Positions 1 through 12,066 of a stretch of 64,000 bases of DNA are shown here, in pieces. This stretch comes from Torymus aiolomorphi. Lineage: Eukaryota > Arthropoda > Insecta > Hymenoptera > Torymidae. The stretch spans positions 66,104,522-66,168,521 of the forward strand of contig CM070877.1 of NCBI GenBank assembly GCA_036365515.1, read 5' to 3'. The notes beneath the pieces were generated by a model. It ran no database searches. It was given only the letters and a program-made list of their open reading frames with translations, and had not been told where the DNA came from. The translations under genes and the position numbers were made by a program. The first letter of the stretch is position 1. Each line of letters opens with the position of its first letter.

Positions 1-1194
1 CCAAATCATCACATTTCGGATCTCATCATTCGTGATGCTCATCATCGAAATCTTCACGGGGGCATACAGTCCACTCTCTATGCAGTTCGCGAGCGATTCT
101 GGATCCTCAACGGAAAGAATCAGGTTAGACACGTCCTACACCGATGCGTTCCATGCATTCATCAGAAGCCGAAGTTCCCTCATGCCAAAATGGCAGACCT
201 ACCAACGTCTAGAGTAACACCCGGTACTGCATTCGCCGCAACGGGCGTAGACTTCTTTGGCCCAGTTTTGATCAAAGAGAAGAAGGATCGGAACCGTAGT
301 TTCATTAAAGCGTATGGCTGTGTTTTCGTGTGTATGGCCTCTAAGGCTGTACACATCGAGGTTGCTTCCGATCTCTCTACTCAGGGGTTTTTAGCGTGTT
401 TTCGACGATTTATCAGCATTCGCGGCAAACCGCAGGTGATGCAATCCGATAATGGGACGAACTTCGTAGGAGCGAACACCGAACTCCAGAAAATCTACGA
501 TCTGCATGCGACGTCGGAATTTAAAGACGCGATTCAGAATTACGCTACATCCGAACGCATTGAATGGTACTTTAATCCACCTCTTTCCCCACATTTCGGC
601 GGACTGTGGGAAGCCGCGGTTAAAAGTTTCAAACATCATCTCAATCGCGTGATGAAAGATCAAACACTCACGTACGAGCAACTCGACACCTTATTAAAGG
701 AAATCGCGGCGGTGTTAAATTCTCGACCGTTATACGCGAACTCCGCGGACCCGAACGACGCGTTAGCTATAACGCCAGCACATCTGCTAATCGGACGTCC
801 GTTCAATCTATTACCTGAACCTGATTTTGTTTCAGTTCCTGACAACCGTCTGACCATCTACCAACGCATTGCAAAAACCAGGCAGGACTTCTGGAAAAGA
901 TGGCACAAGGAGTACTTGCACGAATTGCAAGTTCGGCAAAAATGGTTAAACTCCACGTCCACTTTGACGATCGGTTCTGTCATCGTGTCGATGGAAGACA
1001 ACCCTGCGTGCGCAAGATGGCCGCTGGGCGTGGTCGTGAAGGTTCACCCTGGGAGCGATGGCATTGCTAGGGTAGCAACTATCAAGACGGCGTCAGGACT
1101 CTTCAAGCGCAACATCACTCGGCTTTGCGTTTTACCAGTAGAGCAGGAGATTGCGATTCCGTCAGAGTCTCAAACCTCTCCTCCCCAAACGTGA
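1..1194 (+). CDS. BEL/Pao retrotransposon Pol, integrase end (5' cut by window)
   Basis: This is the last 397 codons of a retrotransposon polyprotein that inserts the cDNA into the host genome. The frame is open from base 1, so the start lies outside the window; the ATG at base 190 is internal. Codons 14-52 form the HHCC zinc finger (His15 and His19, then Cys49 and Cys52 in HRCVPC). The catalytic core shows D84 in GVDFFGP, D150 in QSDNGTNF and E204 in FGGLWEAA, a DDE triad spaced as in the BEL/Pao group. The tail has the basic WKRWHKEYL stretch and a DUF5641-like domain that is usual at the end of Pao integrases. No frameshift or stop is seen before TGA at 1192-1194. Protease and reverse transcriptase would lie upstream. 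BEL/Pao is preferred over Gypsy because of the DUF5641-like tail. Confidence 0.93.
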   Translation, partial: PNHHISDLIIRDAHHRNLHGGIQSTLYAVRERFWILNGKNQVRHVLHRCVPCIHQKPKFPHAKMADLPTSRVTPGTAFAATGVDFFGPVLIKEKKDRNRSFIKAYGCVFVCMASKAVHIEVASDLSTQGFLACFRRFISIRGKPQVMQSDNGTNFVGANTELQKIYDLHATSEFKDAIQNYATSERIEWYFNPPLSPHFGGLWEAAVKSFKHHLNRVMKDQTLTYEQLDTLLKEIAAVLNSRPLYANSADPNDALAITPAHLLIGRPFNLLPEPDFVSVPDNRLTIYQRIAKTRQDFWKRWHKEYLHELQVRQKWLNSTSTLTIGSVIVSMEDNPACARWPLGVVVKVHPGSDGIARVATIKTASGLFKRNITRLCVLPVEQEIAIPSESQTSPPQT

Positions 1195-2520
1195 TTTGCC
1201 CCAGATGTGCGCTCGGTGGTTTGCCCAAAAAGAGTCGAACCATCTGGTATTCTGGAAGTGCGATTGGTAAGCCTGGTCCGAGAATGGTGGAATCCGGAAA
1301 TTCTACAGCCAGAAGCTCAAGAGTTATGCCGAGAGGGTGACTCTTGTGACGCGATACCTGGTCCGGTAAACTGGGTTTCTGTCAGCGTTGAGGCTCTGGC
1401 CCTTTAGGTAGTGATGCGATTAATGTGGTCCGATGGCCTCATTTAGATTAAGCCGTTGTTTAATAAGTTAAGTTTATTACCTTGTAACTTAGGTCAGTAA
1501 ATGTTAAATTAGGCTAGTTAACCAAATGTTAAGCGACTCTAATCAAAGAGGCAGTCCCTCCAAAGGAAACTGACCCTCATCCGGTGCTTCCCACTTATCC
1601 AAAGATCACCAAGGTTGCGAACAGATCAAATCTGTCAATTTAGTTCGTTAAGTCTAACACTACTAGACTACTGTGATTCAAACTAGTCTCGCAGCTGCGG
1701 CCGGCAGTATGTTGCGTCGCAACATTTCCCCAATGCAAATAATACATTGGGTACATTCTTTATCTCACTTCTGCGCCTGCGCGCGCAATGAGCGCGTGTG
1801 TGTGTGTGTGTGTGTGTGTGTGACCGAGAAAGAAAAACGCGAGCGTGGTGGCAGCACCTCTCGGGGCGATCGCCGCCATCTTAGAGAGACTAGCTCTCTC
1901 CCGCCGAGTGTCGGACGACTCACTTGTCAACCGACAAATCTAGCGTGCGGAGCTCCCTCGCGATTTCTCTAGCCGTGTACTAACGGCTCGCATATTCTGC
2001 ATTTGCATCTCCCTCTTGCTGTGTACCAACAGCGTGTATACTATACACTTAACACATCGTTTTACCGTTCATCAACGGCGTGCATACTTGCACCTTTCTC
2101 GTATCGCGTAGTGCTATAACTTCAGTGTGTTGAGTGCATGAAAAAACGCGATCTTGCAACCTCGAGCACGTGTTTGCATGCGCGCGCGCGCGACCATTGT
2201 TCTTCGCGACGTCACTCGTGAATGCGTAATCTAGTGTTAGTTCAGTTAATACGATTTCTTATTGTTCACCTTCTCAGTGTATACACGTTTCTTTTAATAA
2301 ATAAGGTTTTTTTATGCCGGCTTGGCTTCTTCCCTAAAATCAGTGTTATTATTTCACCATAGCTGTTAAGTTCATTTACAATAAAATAAGTAAAATCAGT
2401 GAGTAAAATCATAAGTTAAAAATCATAAAATCAAATTAGAGAATTCAGATAACTAGGCTTCTTTGTGCTCCCCACAAAAGGCCACGAATTCACACAAACC
2501 TTCAACTGAGTCAGCCATGA
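1195..2520 (+). mobile_element. probable 3' UTR and 3' LTR of the BEL/Pao element
   Basis: Non-coding sequence directly downstream of the integrase stop. It holds a purine-rich stretch near 1330 (CCGAGAGGG) that could be the polypurine tract, a GC-rich block with (GT)14, and an AATAAATAA polyadenylation-like signal near 2297. That order is what an LTR would show. The matching 5' LTR is outside the window, so neither end of the LTR can be placed and the limits given are only the tract without other features. Confidence 0.5.
1795..1822 (+). repeat. (GT)14 microsatellite
   Basis: Uninterrupted GT dinucleotides inside the probable BEL/Pao LTR, preceded by CGCG-rich sequence. Confidence 0.95.
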
Positions 2521-4570
2521 TGGTGAAATTCCAATTTGAGAATAATGTTGTCCATGGTCTATTGGCGATGAAGTATTATTGATTTCACCACTGCTTTCCA
2601 CTTGCATCATACGAACTGCTGCAGGTGGGTTGAGTATCCATGGAGTACCATCATTGATGAGAGTTGTACCAAGTTGAGTTTTTGTTGAGAATGTTGCGAA
2701 GGTAGTTTTTCATTTAAAATAAACCATATGTAAGCCGTAATGAAACCATTCGGATGAGTAGCCACTGACCATGTATGGATGAACTGCTGATGACAATGTT
2801 GTAAGAGAGCACACAAATACAAATCCAGCACTTGTACGAGTATGTTTTGGATTCACACCCCTTCGATGAGTTGATGAGTGATCCTGCTAAATTGATCCCA
2901 GTGTGAGTGAAGGGTGGTAATGGAGTGGTCCAGTGCCCTGGATAGTTGCCCCATGAGTTGCTGAGTCCGATGAGTCCGATACCTTGCACAAGTCACAGAA
3001 TTCGGAATGAGTGACTTGGCCGGAGCTCTGCTTCCAATAATCCAAATTTCCTGCCTGATGTGTGCAAGTGAGTTTTCTCGGTGCCACCGAGAGATATTGT
3101 TATGTGAGAATGCCGAATGATCAGTGATGAGTTGACTACATCGTAGAAATGTAGCTGGAGGTTGAGTGATATTCTAGTTGAGGTTTTAACCGACCTCCTA
3201 CGTAGATAATTTCTTCTGAGTGAATGTATGCAGTCAATCTATTGAATAGATGATTCCGTGGGACTTGAGAATTTTCAGCATAGTAAGTTCAAGATGGAAA
3301 TGAACTTGCTGAGTTTTATTGATCCAGTAGAATTTTTCTTTGCTGATCAGATCAGCTGTGAGTCTCGTCTCTGTTGAATTTTCCCTTTTGCAGACGAGTT
3401 TTCTGTGTGACGTTGCGAATCACTGATGAGTGTACTAACCATACAATAAGCAACACAATCAATTATTATTGAGTTGATTGTGGTTGAGTTTTCAATGAGA
3501 AGATACGATTAGGTATTACTGACCTAATCGGGCCTGAGTATTTCCTAATTATACCGCGTGGCTATGCGTTTCGTATGGCAGTGCACCTTTGTGTAAAATG
3601 GCCGCATGTAATTGAGTATTTACCTTCTCGCATGTAGCGTTGTATTAATCGCTACGCTGATGAGGTGGTCGAGTGATGGTGATGCCGCAACAAAGATGAA
3701 CAGTTGAGAAGAGCCGTATGTTGAGCATGATGATTAAAATGAGACAGCCGGTGAGATGAGTGTGAGGATGCGAAGCAGCCGATGAGAGAAGCCAGTTGAA
3801 CAAAGCCGATTGAGAACTGCCAGTGTAATTTTCCTGCTTGAAAAAACCATGCCCAAATCCCGTTGATATTATTGATCACGGTGATCATGAGTTTACTGCT
3901 GGGGCTGCATTGGTGAAAGTGCAGGTGTGAGCGAGAATCCGTGCAAAGTTGCCGAGTGAGTATATGCCATGTGAGGGGAAGCCGCGTGAGAAGCTGCCTT
4001 GTGAGACGCACTGCACTATGAATATGCCGTGTGAGATATTGCCTCGTGGCGCGCTCAAAGCATCGAGCGCCGGTGAGAAGATGCCTCTTGAGTATCACCG
4101 CCGAGTGAGAAGTTTCCGTGTGACAGACACTGCTGCGTGAAAACCTGTCATGCTAGACGACGCCGTATGAGATGTTGCCGAGCAGGAGTCCATGTTGAGA
4201 GAGTGAGAAACACTACACTTGAATGTTTCACTTGAGAATCGCCGAATGTGCACAGTGAGTTTCTCTACGAAACGAACCGCTACACAGAGTGAGATGACCG
4301 AGAGAGAGAGGTCCATCACATGAGAATCGCCGGCACAGTAGATTTCCCTCGTGGTAGACCATTACTGAGAGAGACTTTTAGTGAGAGGTTTTGAGTGTAT
4401 CCACTGAGAGCCAAAGTACCGTGAGTTTTTCCACGAGGCGAACCATTACATGGATACTAACTGAATGTGAGAATTAAGAGAGCACTTCCGTCTTCTTCCT
4501 CGCCTCGTTGTTACCGAGGAGTGAGTCAAATCAGCGTCTCTCTCATTTACATGTGTAAGCATGAGAGAGA
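2521..4570. repeat. degenerate GTGAG/TTGAG-rich repeat tract, no gene recognised
   Basis: About 2 kb in which the pentamers GTGAG, TTGAG and ATGAG recur every 12-25 bases. Between about 3700 and 4340 they settle into a loose unit of the form GCC-NN-GTGAGA (for example GCCGCGTGAGAA and GCCTTGTGAGAC in succession). Between 3140 and 3560 many GAG pentamers alternate with short perfect hairpins, such as GATTAGGT with ACCTAATC and AATCAA with TTGATT. The short reading frames here have no recognisable domain. It could be a decayed satellite or a structured non-coding transcript; the sequence alone does not decide. Confidence 0.55.
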
Positions 4571-4797
4571 CAGCATGATTTTTGCTATACTCGGCTAATC
4601 AGTATAGCGGGAAATTCAAAACTTGATATTTCCCAAACATCAATATTTGTACATACATTTCTCAGTAAGATCCAGTAATATTTCAATATTTGGCTGCTAT
4701 CATCGATTCGCCATTTTGATTTCTCAAAATCTGATTTCTGATTCATTACCAGCGAATCCGGAAAAATACTATATTAAATTTTTAGCATAATATGAGG

Positions 4798-5058
4798 AAT
4801 GGATTAGGTATGGAGGGATTGGTGGAGGGGTTGGTAGAGTGGTAGGTGGAGGGGTCGGTGGAGGGGGCGTAGAGGGGGCGTGGACGGGAGTGGAGGGGAG
4901 TGGAGGGGGGTGGATGTGGGTGGAAGGGCAGACACCCTTCAAAATTACGTAAAATTTGAAAGAATTTCACGGTAAGTAGTGGAGGGGAAGTGGATGGGAA
5001 GTGGAGGGTGTGGAGGGGCGTGAAGGGGTGGAGGGGTGGAGAGGAGTGGAGGGGTTCG
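4798..5058 (+). repeat. G-rich minisatellite, degenerate GTGGAGGGG
   Basis: Two blocks (about 4810-4925 and 4978-5056) of imperfect 9-10-base units around GTGGAGGGG, separated by about 50 AT-rich bases. The + strand is almost free of C, with runs of three to six G at regular spacing, so G-quadruplex formation is possible. Confidence 0.85.
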
Positions 5059-5202
5059 ATACCCATTTTGAGCCTTGTAACTATATAGGGAGATATATTG
5101 TGACGTGGTGTTTCCTCGTCATCGCGAAATGAGCCGCGTCGCACATACGCGTACCTTCCCCGCTCCCTAACGCCCTCCCCCTCTGCCCGCGGCCCATACC
5201 CC

Positions 5203-5209
5203 TATAAAA
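5203..5209 (+). promoter_or_regulatory. TATA box of a promoter-like block (about 5098-5545)
   Basis: TATAAAA sits at the end of a C-rich stretch and is followed about 30 bases later by CTTAGT, an acceptable initiator, and then by a GC-rich leader up to the (GA)n at 5545. The block opens with TGTGACGTGG at 5099, which would also suit the 5' end of an LTR. I cannot find a partner LTR or a reading frame under its control, so it may be a host promoter or a solo LTR. Confidence 0.4.
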
Positions 5210-5543
5210 CTGCAGCCAGCAGCAGCCGATACGTGGACTTAGTCCGCACGCTGGGTATCGCAGTCGCTGTGCGAGGTTGCCGCTACCGCCTACGGAGGAG
5301 CTTGTGAGGTTACCAGCGCCGCTGCTGCGCGAGACTTCCCGCGAGCCACGATTTCCTATCCGGCCGTAGGCGAAAGCAACCGAGCGTCGATGAACACGCC
5401 CGACTTTACCGATCGACTGCTCGCCGGAACTTGCCTCACCGTGTGCGTGCCAGCAGCAGTTTTTTCGCGAGCACCAAGAGTGTCGCCGTGCACCTATTGT
5501 GAGCGAGTGTGTACCGGGCTGTTTCTCCTCTGCTGCATCCGAT

Positions 5544-6809
<1,266 letters not shown>

Positions 6810-7019
6810 GATTCTTTCGCGTTGAAAAATTAATGGAAACGATTCTCAATCTCAATAAAAAACCACTGCTAACTGCTTTAGCAGAATGCTTTCTCAAAGA
6901 GAATTTTCAAATTACATCATAATATTTTAAAATTTATATTTTAATGTAAAATTGTATTTTTTCTGTATATTTGATTTTTATAAATGCGTTCATTCAAAAA
7001 ATTATATAAAATTATATTT

Positions 7020-7350
7020 GAAAACATTTACGGAGTAAAAATCTTAATTATTTAGACGAAAAAATACGAATGGATAGGAAATCCAAGGCTTTTCGGAGAA
7101 TGCTTTTACTTCCAACGTAATTTTGAACCTCGCCTCGAAAAAAATTATTTTCGATTTTTTCATATTATTCTTTATTTTATTAAACTGTCCTAATGTTATC
7201 CGATTCGGACGAAAAAAAAATGGATGGATATGAAATCAAAAGTACTTTCAAATCAAAACTAAAAGTAGAAAATGCTCCTACTTCAAAACTATTTTTGAAC
7301 CTCGCCTGGAAAAATTAAATTATTTTAGATTTTTTCATATTTTTCCGATT
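7020..7350 (+). repeat. tandem duplication of about 185 bp
   Basis: Two diverged direct copies: each starts with GACGAAAAAA then an ATGGAT-containing stretch, passes AATGCT and TTGAACCTCGCCT, and ends in TTTTTTCATATT. It lies in left-arm sequence that has no counterpart in the right arm of element A, so it probably belongs to an insertion of about 1.1 kb (roughly 6880-8010). Confidence 0.7.
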
Positions 7351-7443
7351 AACTACAAAATTGAACTTGCACAACTTTAAAATGGACTTTATGTACCTGC
7401 CAACGATGAACTTGATATCGCTTTCCAGTCACGAGTTATAGAG

Positions 7444-7530
7444 ACACACACACCCACACACATACACACACGCACACACGCATGCCGCACGCAGGCACGC
7501 ATGCGCACACACACACATACACAAACAGGC
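7444..7530 (+). repeat. imperfect (CA)n microsatellite
   Basis: CACA repeats interrupted by CCCACA, GCACA and CATACA variants. Confidence 0.9.
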
Positions 7531-7679
7531 ATATTTCGGCTCAGGGAGTTCTTATATATCGGAAATCATCGAAATCTCAGAGTGGAAAAATTTCACCGTT
7601 ACAAAGCTTTCCCTTTGAAAAAATAATATTTCAACTTGATGGAAGAATTTTTTTTCGTTCAGCTAAGTTTTTTTTATCT

Positions 7680-7840
7680 GCCAACCGCCATATTGGATCC
7701 GCCATTTTGAATTTCGAAACCTGATAGCAAAGTCATGACCAGCGATCTCGAAAACCCTTGTATACCTATTTTTATCAAAATCTCAGCTCTTTTCAACCAC
7801 CATATCGGATGCGCCATTTTGAATTTTAAAAAGCTGATAG
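7680..7840 (+). repeat. repeated CGCCATTTTGAATTT motif
   Basis: Two copies about 118 bases apart of a block that reads CCATAT-GGAT-CGCCATTTTGAATTT-CTGATAGC. A third relative lies at about 4690-4760 (TCGCCATTTTGATTTCTC). It looks like internal sequence of a dispersed non-autonomous element. Confidence 0.6.
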
Positions 7841-9214
7841 CGAACCGAAACAGCGACTTCGATAAACTCCGTATGTCACTTCTTATTAAAATTCGACGAC
7901 TAAAAAAGTATGTGCTACCAACGGTTTGTTATCATTCTGTTTTCCGTAAATATAATGCCATTTTAGAGAGGTCAGGGCGATTTGGGTAAAAAAAATTCTT
8001 TCATCAAGTTGAACCCTACTGAAAAATCTCACGCCAAAATCTCATCGACCTTTTTCATCAATCATAATTAAATTTCGCTATTAAAATTTAAGTAAAGTTA
8101 ATAAAAGAACATTGTTTTCTTCTTTCCAATCATTGAAAAATCAGACTTAGCCGAAATGTACTGATTACTGACCTTGATTTTGATGGTTTATTGCATTGTT
8201 CAAAAATTAATATTTAGATTGAAAAACCACCATTATCCACTGAAAAAGATCGCGCGATAATTGCGCGATGATCGCGCCACCCTGCTAAAACTATTCAGTT
8301 GCAAAAACGGCTGACTTCGTCGCGCAGTACGAAGAAAATAAGTTACAGGCGGAGAAAAGCCAAAAACGCGTCTAAGGCGAAGAAAAGTTAGTTTGCGTCC
8401 TCCCAGACGAAGAAAAGCCAGTTTGACTTGTCTCAGATGAAAAAAAGCCAGTTTGGACAAAAAATCCCAACTACCGATATTTCGCGCGAAAAAAAAATTC
8501 AATTCTGTTAGCGAAAATACTTTTACGTACGCGTATTGATAAATAATGTTGTATTATGCTTGTAAATTTTAATTATCATAATAAAATTACTCTTAATACT
8601 ATTAATAAATGGTACTAGGAATCTTGAATCAATGTACTGACAGTCAGTTGATTCGACAGTCATTGATTCAAGATTCAGTCAGTTCCTGGTTTGTCATTGG
8701 CTTTGAGTAAATGTCAAAAGCACTGCAACGCCGTTCATGAATTATAAGGTACTCGCAATCACAGGTTTATTGCGCCTTCAGATATATCCGGAAAAAGAGC
8801 AACGGTTCCAAGCTGCAGACGCGCATGAGCGCAGCCTTCCAAGCGCTTGACGCAGTAGTGCCGCCGGCTGGGGTTACTGCGTTCGGCATTCCTAAGAGTT
8901 TTTCTTTGTAAGTATAGCATAATAAATGTATAATTACGCGTACAATGTCATTTATGAACTACTTATTGGAGTGCTTTTGACAAATGTTCAGAGACAATGG
9001 TAACAAAAACTGGAATTATCAGTACACTGATTTGGGATTTCTAGAACCGCTTATTAATAGTATCGAAAGTAATTGTATTGTGATAATTAAAATTTACAAT
9101 CATAATATACAGCATTATTTATCAATATGCGTACGTAAAAGTATTTTTGTACCGCAAGCACGATTTTCGCGTTTTTCGAACCTATTAATAGAGCCGAAAG
9201 CGACCGCTTGCCGA

Positions 9215-9445
9215 CCAGCGGACGGTAAAAACTGAAAAACGCCCGCTGCTCGCCGTAGCGGGCGGTAAAAAATCAAAATCGCCCGCTGCTCGCCGTAGCG
9301 GGTGGTAAAAAATGAAAAGCGCCCGCTGCTCGTCGTAGCGAGCGGTAAAAATCGAAAAGCGCCCACTGCTAGCGGGCGATAAAAACTGAAAAACGCCCGC
9401 TGTTCGCCGTAGCGGGCGGTAAAAAATCAAAATCGCCCGCTGTCG
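9215..9445 (+). repeat. 40-bp minisatellite whose unit is a hairpin
   Basis: About six copies of a 40-base unit, GCCCGCTGCTCGCCGTAG followed by CGGGCGGTAAAAAATCA-type sequence. Each unit can fold because GCCCGCT pairs with AGCGGGC around a short loop. A shortened inverted version (one to two units) is at about 19155-19215. Confidence 0.9.
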
Positions 9446-9486
9446 ATTTTAGTACATTAGAACAAAAAAAAGCAAAAATCCATACT

Positions 9487-9682
9487 TGCGTTACAAAAAA
9501 TATGGTGTGCACCAAGGGCTAAGTGGGTTTTTTGACCTCGTGTGATTGCAGTGCTCGTCTTCGGTTCGCAATCGCACTCGCCTTCGGCTCGTGCTAGCTC
9601 ATCTTCGATTCGTACTGCAATCCCACACTCGGTCTAAAAAGACCCACTTTACGCACTTGGCACACAATATACTATTTCGCTA
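9487..9682. mobile_element. MITE-like palindrome with GTGTGC ends
   Basis: An imperfect hairpin of about 195 bases: GTGTGCACCAAGGGCTAAG and a GTGGG stretch on the left mirror CCCAC and CTTGGCACACA on the right. The loop carries TTCGGTTCG and CTTCGGCTCG repeats. A second copy in opposite orientation is at 18907-19060. No coding capacity. Confidence 0.75.
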
Positions 9683-10204
9683 ACAGAATTGGATTTTTTT
9701 CTAGCGCAAAATATCGTCAGTTGCGATTTTTCGTCCAGGAACGGCGCAAAATGGCTTTTCTTCGTCTGGGAGGATGCAAACTGGCTTTTCTTCGCCTTAG
9801 AAGCATTTTTTACTTTTCTTCGCTTGTAATTTTCAAGTTGGCTTTTCTTCGTACCGCACGACGACTTTCCGTTCATAATTTTTTAAATATATTGGTGAAA
9901 ATATTAACTAGATAAGTAAATGCTTTTATTTAATAATGCCTTCTTCGACAATGATATAATATTGATATATAATTGTAATATAATTTTAATTATAACAGGT
10001 TAAAAAATTAAGACAATGATAATTTTATTAGAAAAAAACTTTATTAATAGAAAGTATTTATAAATATGCTTATAAAAATAATTATACATTATATCATTAA
10101 TGTATGTATTAATGTTATTCTATTTATAACTGTACTGTATTTACCACATGCAGTACCTACAATTTTCTCGACGACAACAAACGGATGAAAACAGAAGACG
10201 AGAC

Positions 10205-10440
10205 GATTTTTAACGAATCTCGGGCTCGCGCTACTCGACGCCGACCTACGATATCAAAATCACGCGAGGCCGGCATCGAGCGCGCCCTCGAGTACTCGAT
10301 AGTTACCACCTTGATATAGGCATCGGTGACAACGGTGGAATAGGGTTGGACCTGGAATAGTACTCCAGGTCTCCAGCACACCCATGCGCACTAAGTACAC
10401 TAGCGTGTTGACATGAACGACGCCGAAGTTTAAATTATCC
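10205..10440. other. GC-rich hairpin core of element A, left-arm copy
   Basis: An island of high GC in AT-rich arms. CTCGACGCCG and CGGCATCGAG form the stem of a hairpin extended by GCTCGCG and CGCGCCC on either side. The same core is found inverted at 22200-22425 and, diverged, at 60018-60140 and 61858-61980. No long reading frame is conserved among the copies, so the structure rather than a protein appears to be maintained. Confidence 0.7.
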
Positions 10441-10598
10441 AAACTGTCCTCATAATTTGATATGTATGGTTTGCAAGTGATATTAACAAGTGCTACTTAA
10501 TTATTATCACATACCATTGAATTAGAAAAAAATCCACACAGAGAAAAATTTATTTCTAAACTTTACTGTTTTTTTATAACAAAGTTTATTATTTCTAT

Positions 10599-10818
10599 AG
10601 TAGCGCTGGGAGACACTCGACGTATGGGATTTTCACTGTTTGAGACAGTAATTTTTATGATTTTCATAGTAAATTTTACTTTTTAAATAATAATTTTTAT
10701 TATTTTTGTAGCAAATTTTACTATTTGAAATAGTAATTTTTATTATTTTTTCAGCAGTCATAAAAAGTACTATTTCAAATAGTAAAAATTTCACATGTCG
10801 AATGTGTCCCAGCGCTAT
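10599..10818. repeat. hairpin block, left-arm copy
   Basis: TAGCGCTGGGA and TCCCAGCGCTA bracket a run of TATTTCAAATAGTA-like palindromes, giving a 220-base imperfect hairpin. The same block occurs in the right arm at 21823-22058, so it was present before the arms were separated by insertions. Confidence 0.75.
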
Positions 10819-11021
10819 TATAAAAAATAATATATTTTCTTATAAAAAGAGTAAAGATTACAAATTAATTTTTCTCCATGTCTGTAATAAACATTATATT
10901 GTTTTAAATTTACTGTTAAGTTTCGTTTTTTTCTACTGTAGGTTATACCGGGTGTCCCATTTTAAAACCACCAGGCAAATATCTCCAAAACTAAGGGAGA
11001 TGGAAAAAAACTTTTAATACA

Positions 11022-11700
11022 AAAGTTGTAGGGTTCAGAGGGGCCCAACTGATCGTGACCTTGGTTATGACCTTGAGGTCAATGATCAAGTTCATTTGAA
11101 GGTCAAATCGATTTTTTCAAATGGGAACCCCCACTTTTGACCTCGTAAATGGAAAGAGCGGAAAATTTTACGTTCAGATATGTCCTTGAGTCAAGGTCAT
11201 GGTCATGGTCATGGTCATGTTTAAAATCAAAATCAATAAACGCATCAAAACATTCCCATAATTAGGTATACGAGACAAATTGTTAAATACAAAAGTTGTA
11301 GGGTTCAGAGAGGCCCAACTGATCGTAACCTTGGTTATGACCTTGAGGTCAATGATCAAGGTCATTTGAAGGTCAAATCGATTTTTTCAAATGGGAACCC
11401 CCACTTTTGACCTCGTAAATGGAAAGAGCGGAAAATTTTACGTTTAGATATGTCCTTGAGTCAAGGCCATAGTCATGGTCATGGTCATGTTTAAAATCAA
11501 AATCAATCAACGCATTCAAACATTCCCATAATTACGCATACGAATGTTAAATACAGAAGTTGTAGGGTTTGGAGGGGCCCAACTGATCGTGACCTTGACC
11601 ATAAACTTGAGGTCAAGGATGATGTCGTTTGAAGGTTAAATCAATTTTGTTTAACGGCAACCCTCACTTTTGACCTCGTAAATAGAAAAACCGAAAAATT
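11022..11700 (+). repeat. 265-270-bp tandem repeats in the mariner left end
   Basis: AAAGTTGTAGGGTT recurs at 11022 and 11292, and AGAAGTTGTAGGGTT at 11555. Each unit has a GACCTTGAGGTCA block, CGTAAATGGAAAGAGCGGAA and a (GGTCAT)n stretch. The inverted counterparts are at about 13410-14100 with a period near 262. Confidence 0.85.
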
Positions 11701-11751
11701 CTGATATGACCTTGGGTCAAGGTCGTGGTCAAAGTTATGGTCAGTTTCCGT

Positions 11752-12000
11752 GCAGTTAAGAGCAAAGTCGGAGATGACCCGGTCACCTAAGGCAAGGTCG
11801 GAGATTACCCGGCCAGTTAAGGCAAGGTCGGAGATGACCCGGCCAGTTAAGGCAAGGTCGGAGATGACCCGGCCAGTTAAGGCAAGGTCGGAGATGACCC
11901 GGCCAGTTAAGGCAAGGTCAGAGATGACCCGGTCAGTTAAGGCAAGGTCGGAGATGACCCGGCCAGTTAAAGCAAGGTCGGGGATGATCAGGCCAGCTAA
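11752..12000 (+). repeat. 30-bp minisatellite, about 8 copies
   Basis: The unit is CAGTTAAGGCAAGGTCGGAG followed by ATGACCCGGC. Because 30 is a multiple of three, both strands stay open and give spurious ten-residue repeat frames. It is present only on the left side of the transposase, between it and the long terminal repeat. Confidence 0.95.
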
Positions 12001-12066
12001 AAATTCATTGGAAAATTCCACGTTCATGTGTATTTAGTCATAGGATCCAAGTGTTTCGGTCACCAT

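Larger units (their letters stand above)
8320..9875. mobile_element. nested foldback element B inside the left arm of element A
   Basis: The right arm of element A is continuous across the matching point (about 22750-22790), so this 1.55-kb block is a later insertion. Its ends are inverted: TACGAAGAAAA near 8327 and the reverse near 9855, followed by several copies of CGAAGAAAAGCC (8340-8470) and its complement (9720-9850). A second inverted pair lies inside (8525-8640 with 9020-9145). The interior holds a hairpin minisatellite and a MITE-like palindrome. No protein is encoded. Confidence 0.7.

Noticed and set aside
3420..3680. Hammerhead ribozyme cores (CTGATGAG near 3432 and 3656)
   Set aside because: No GAAA with a closing stem follows at the required distance; the motif is explained by the local TGAG-rich repeat.
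11641..12037. Ten-residue repeat proteins on both strands
   Set aside because: Both are shadows of the 30-base minisatellite.
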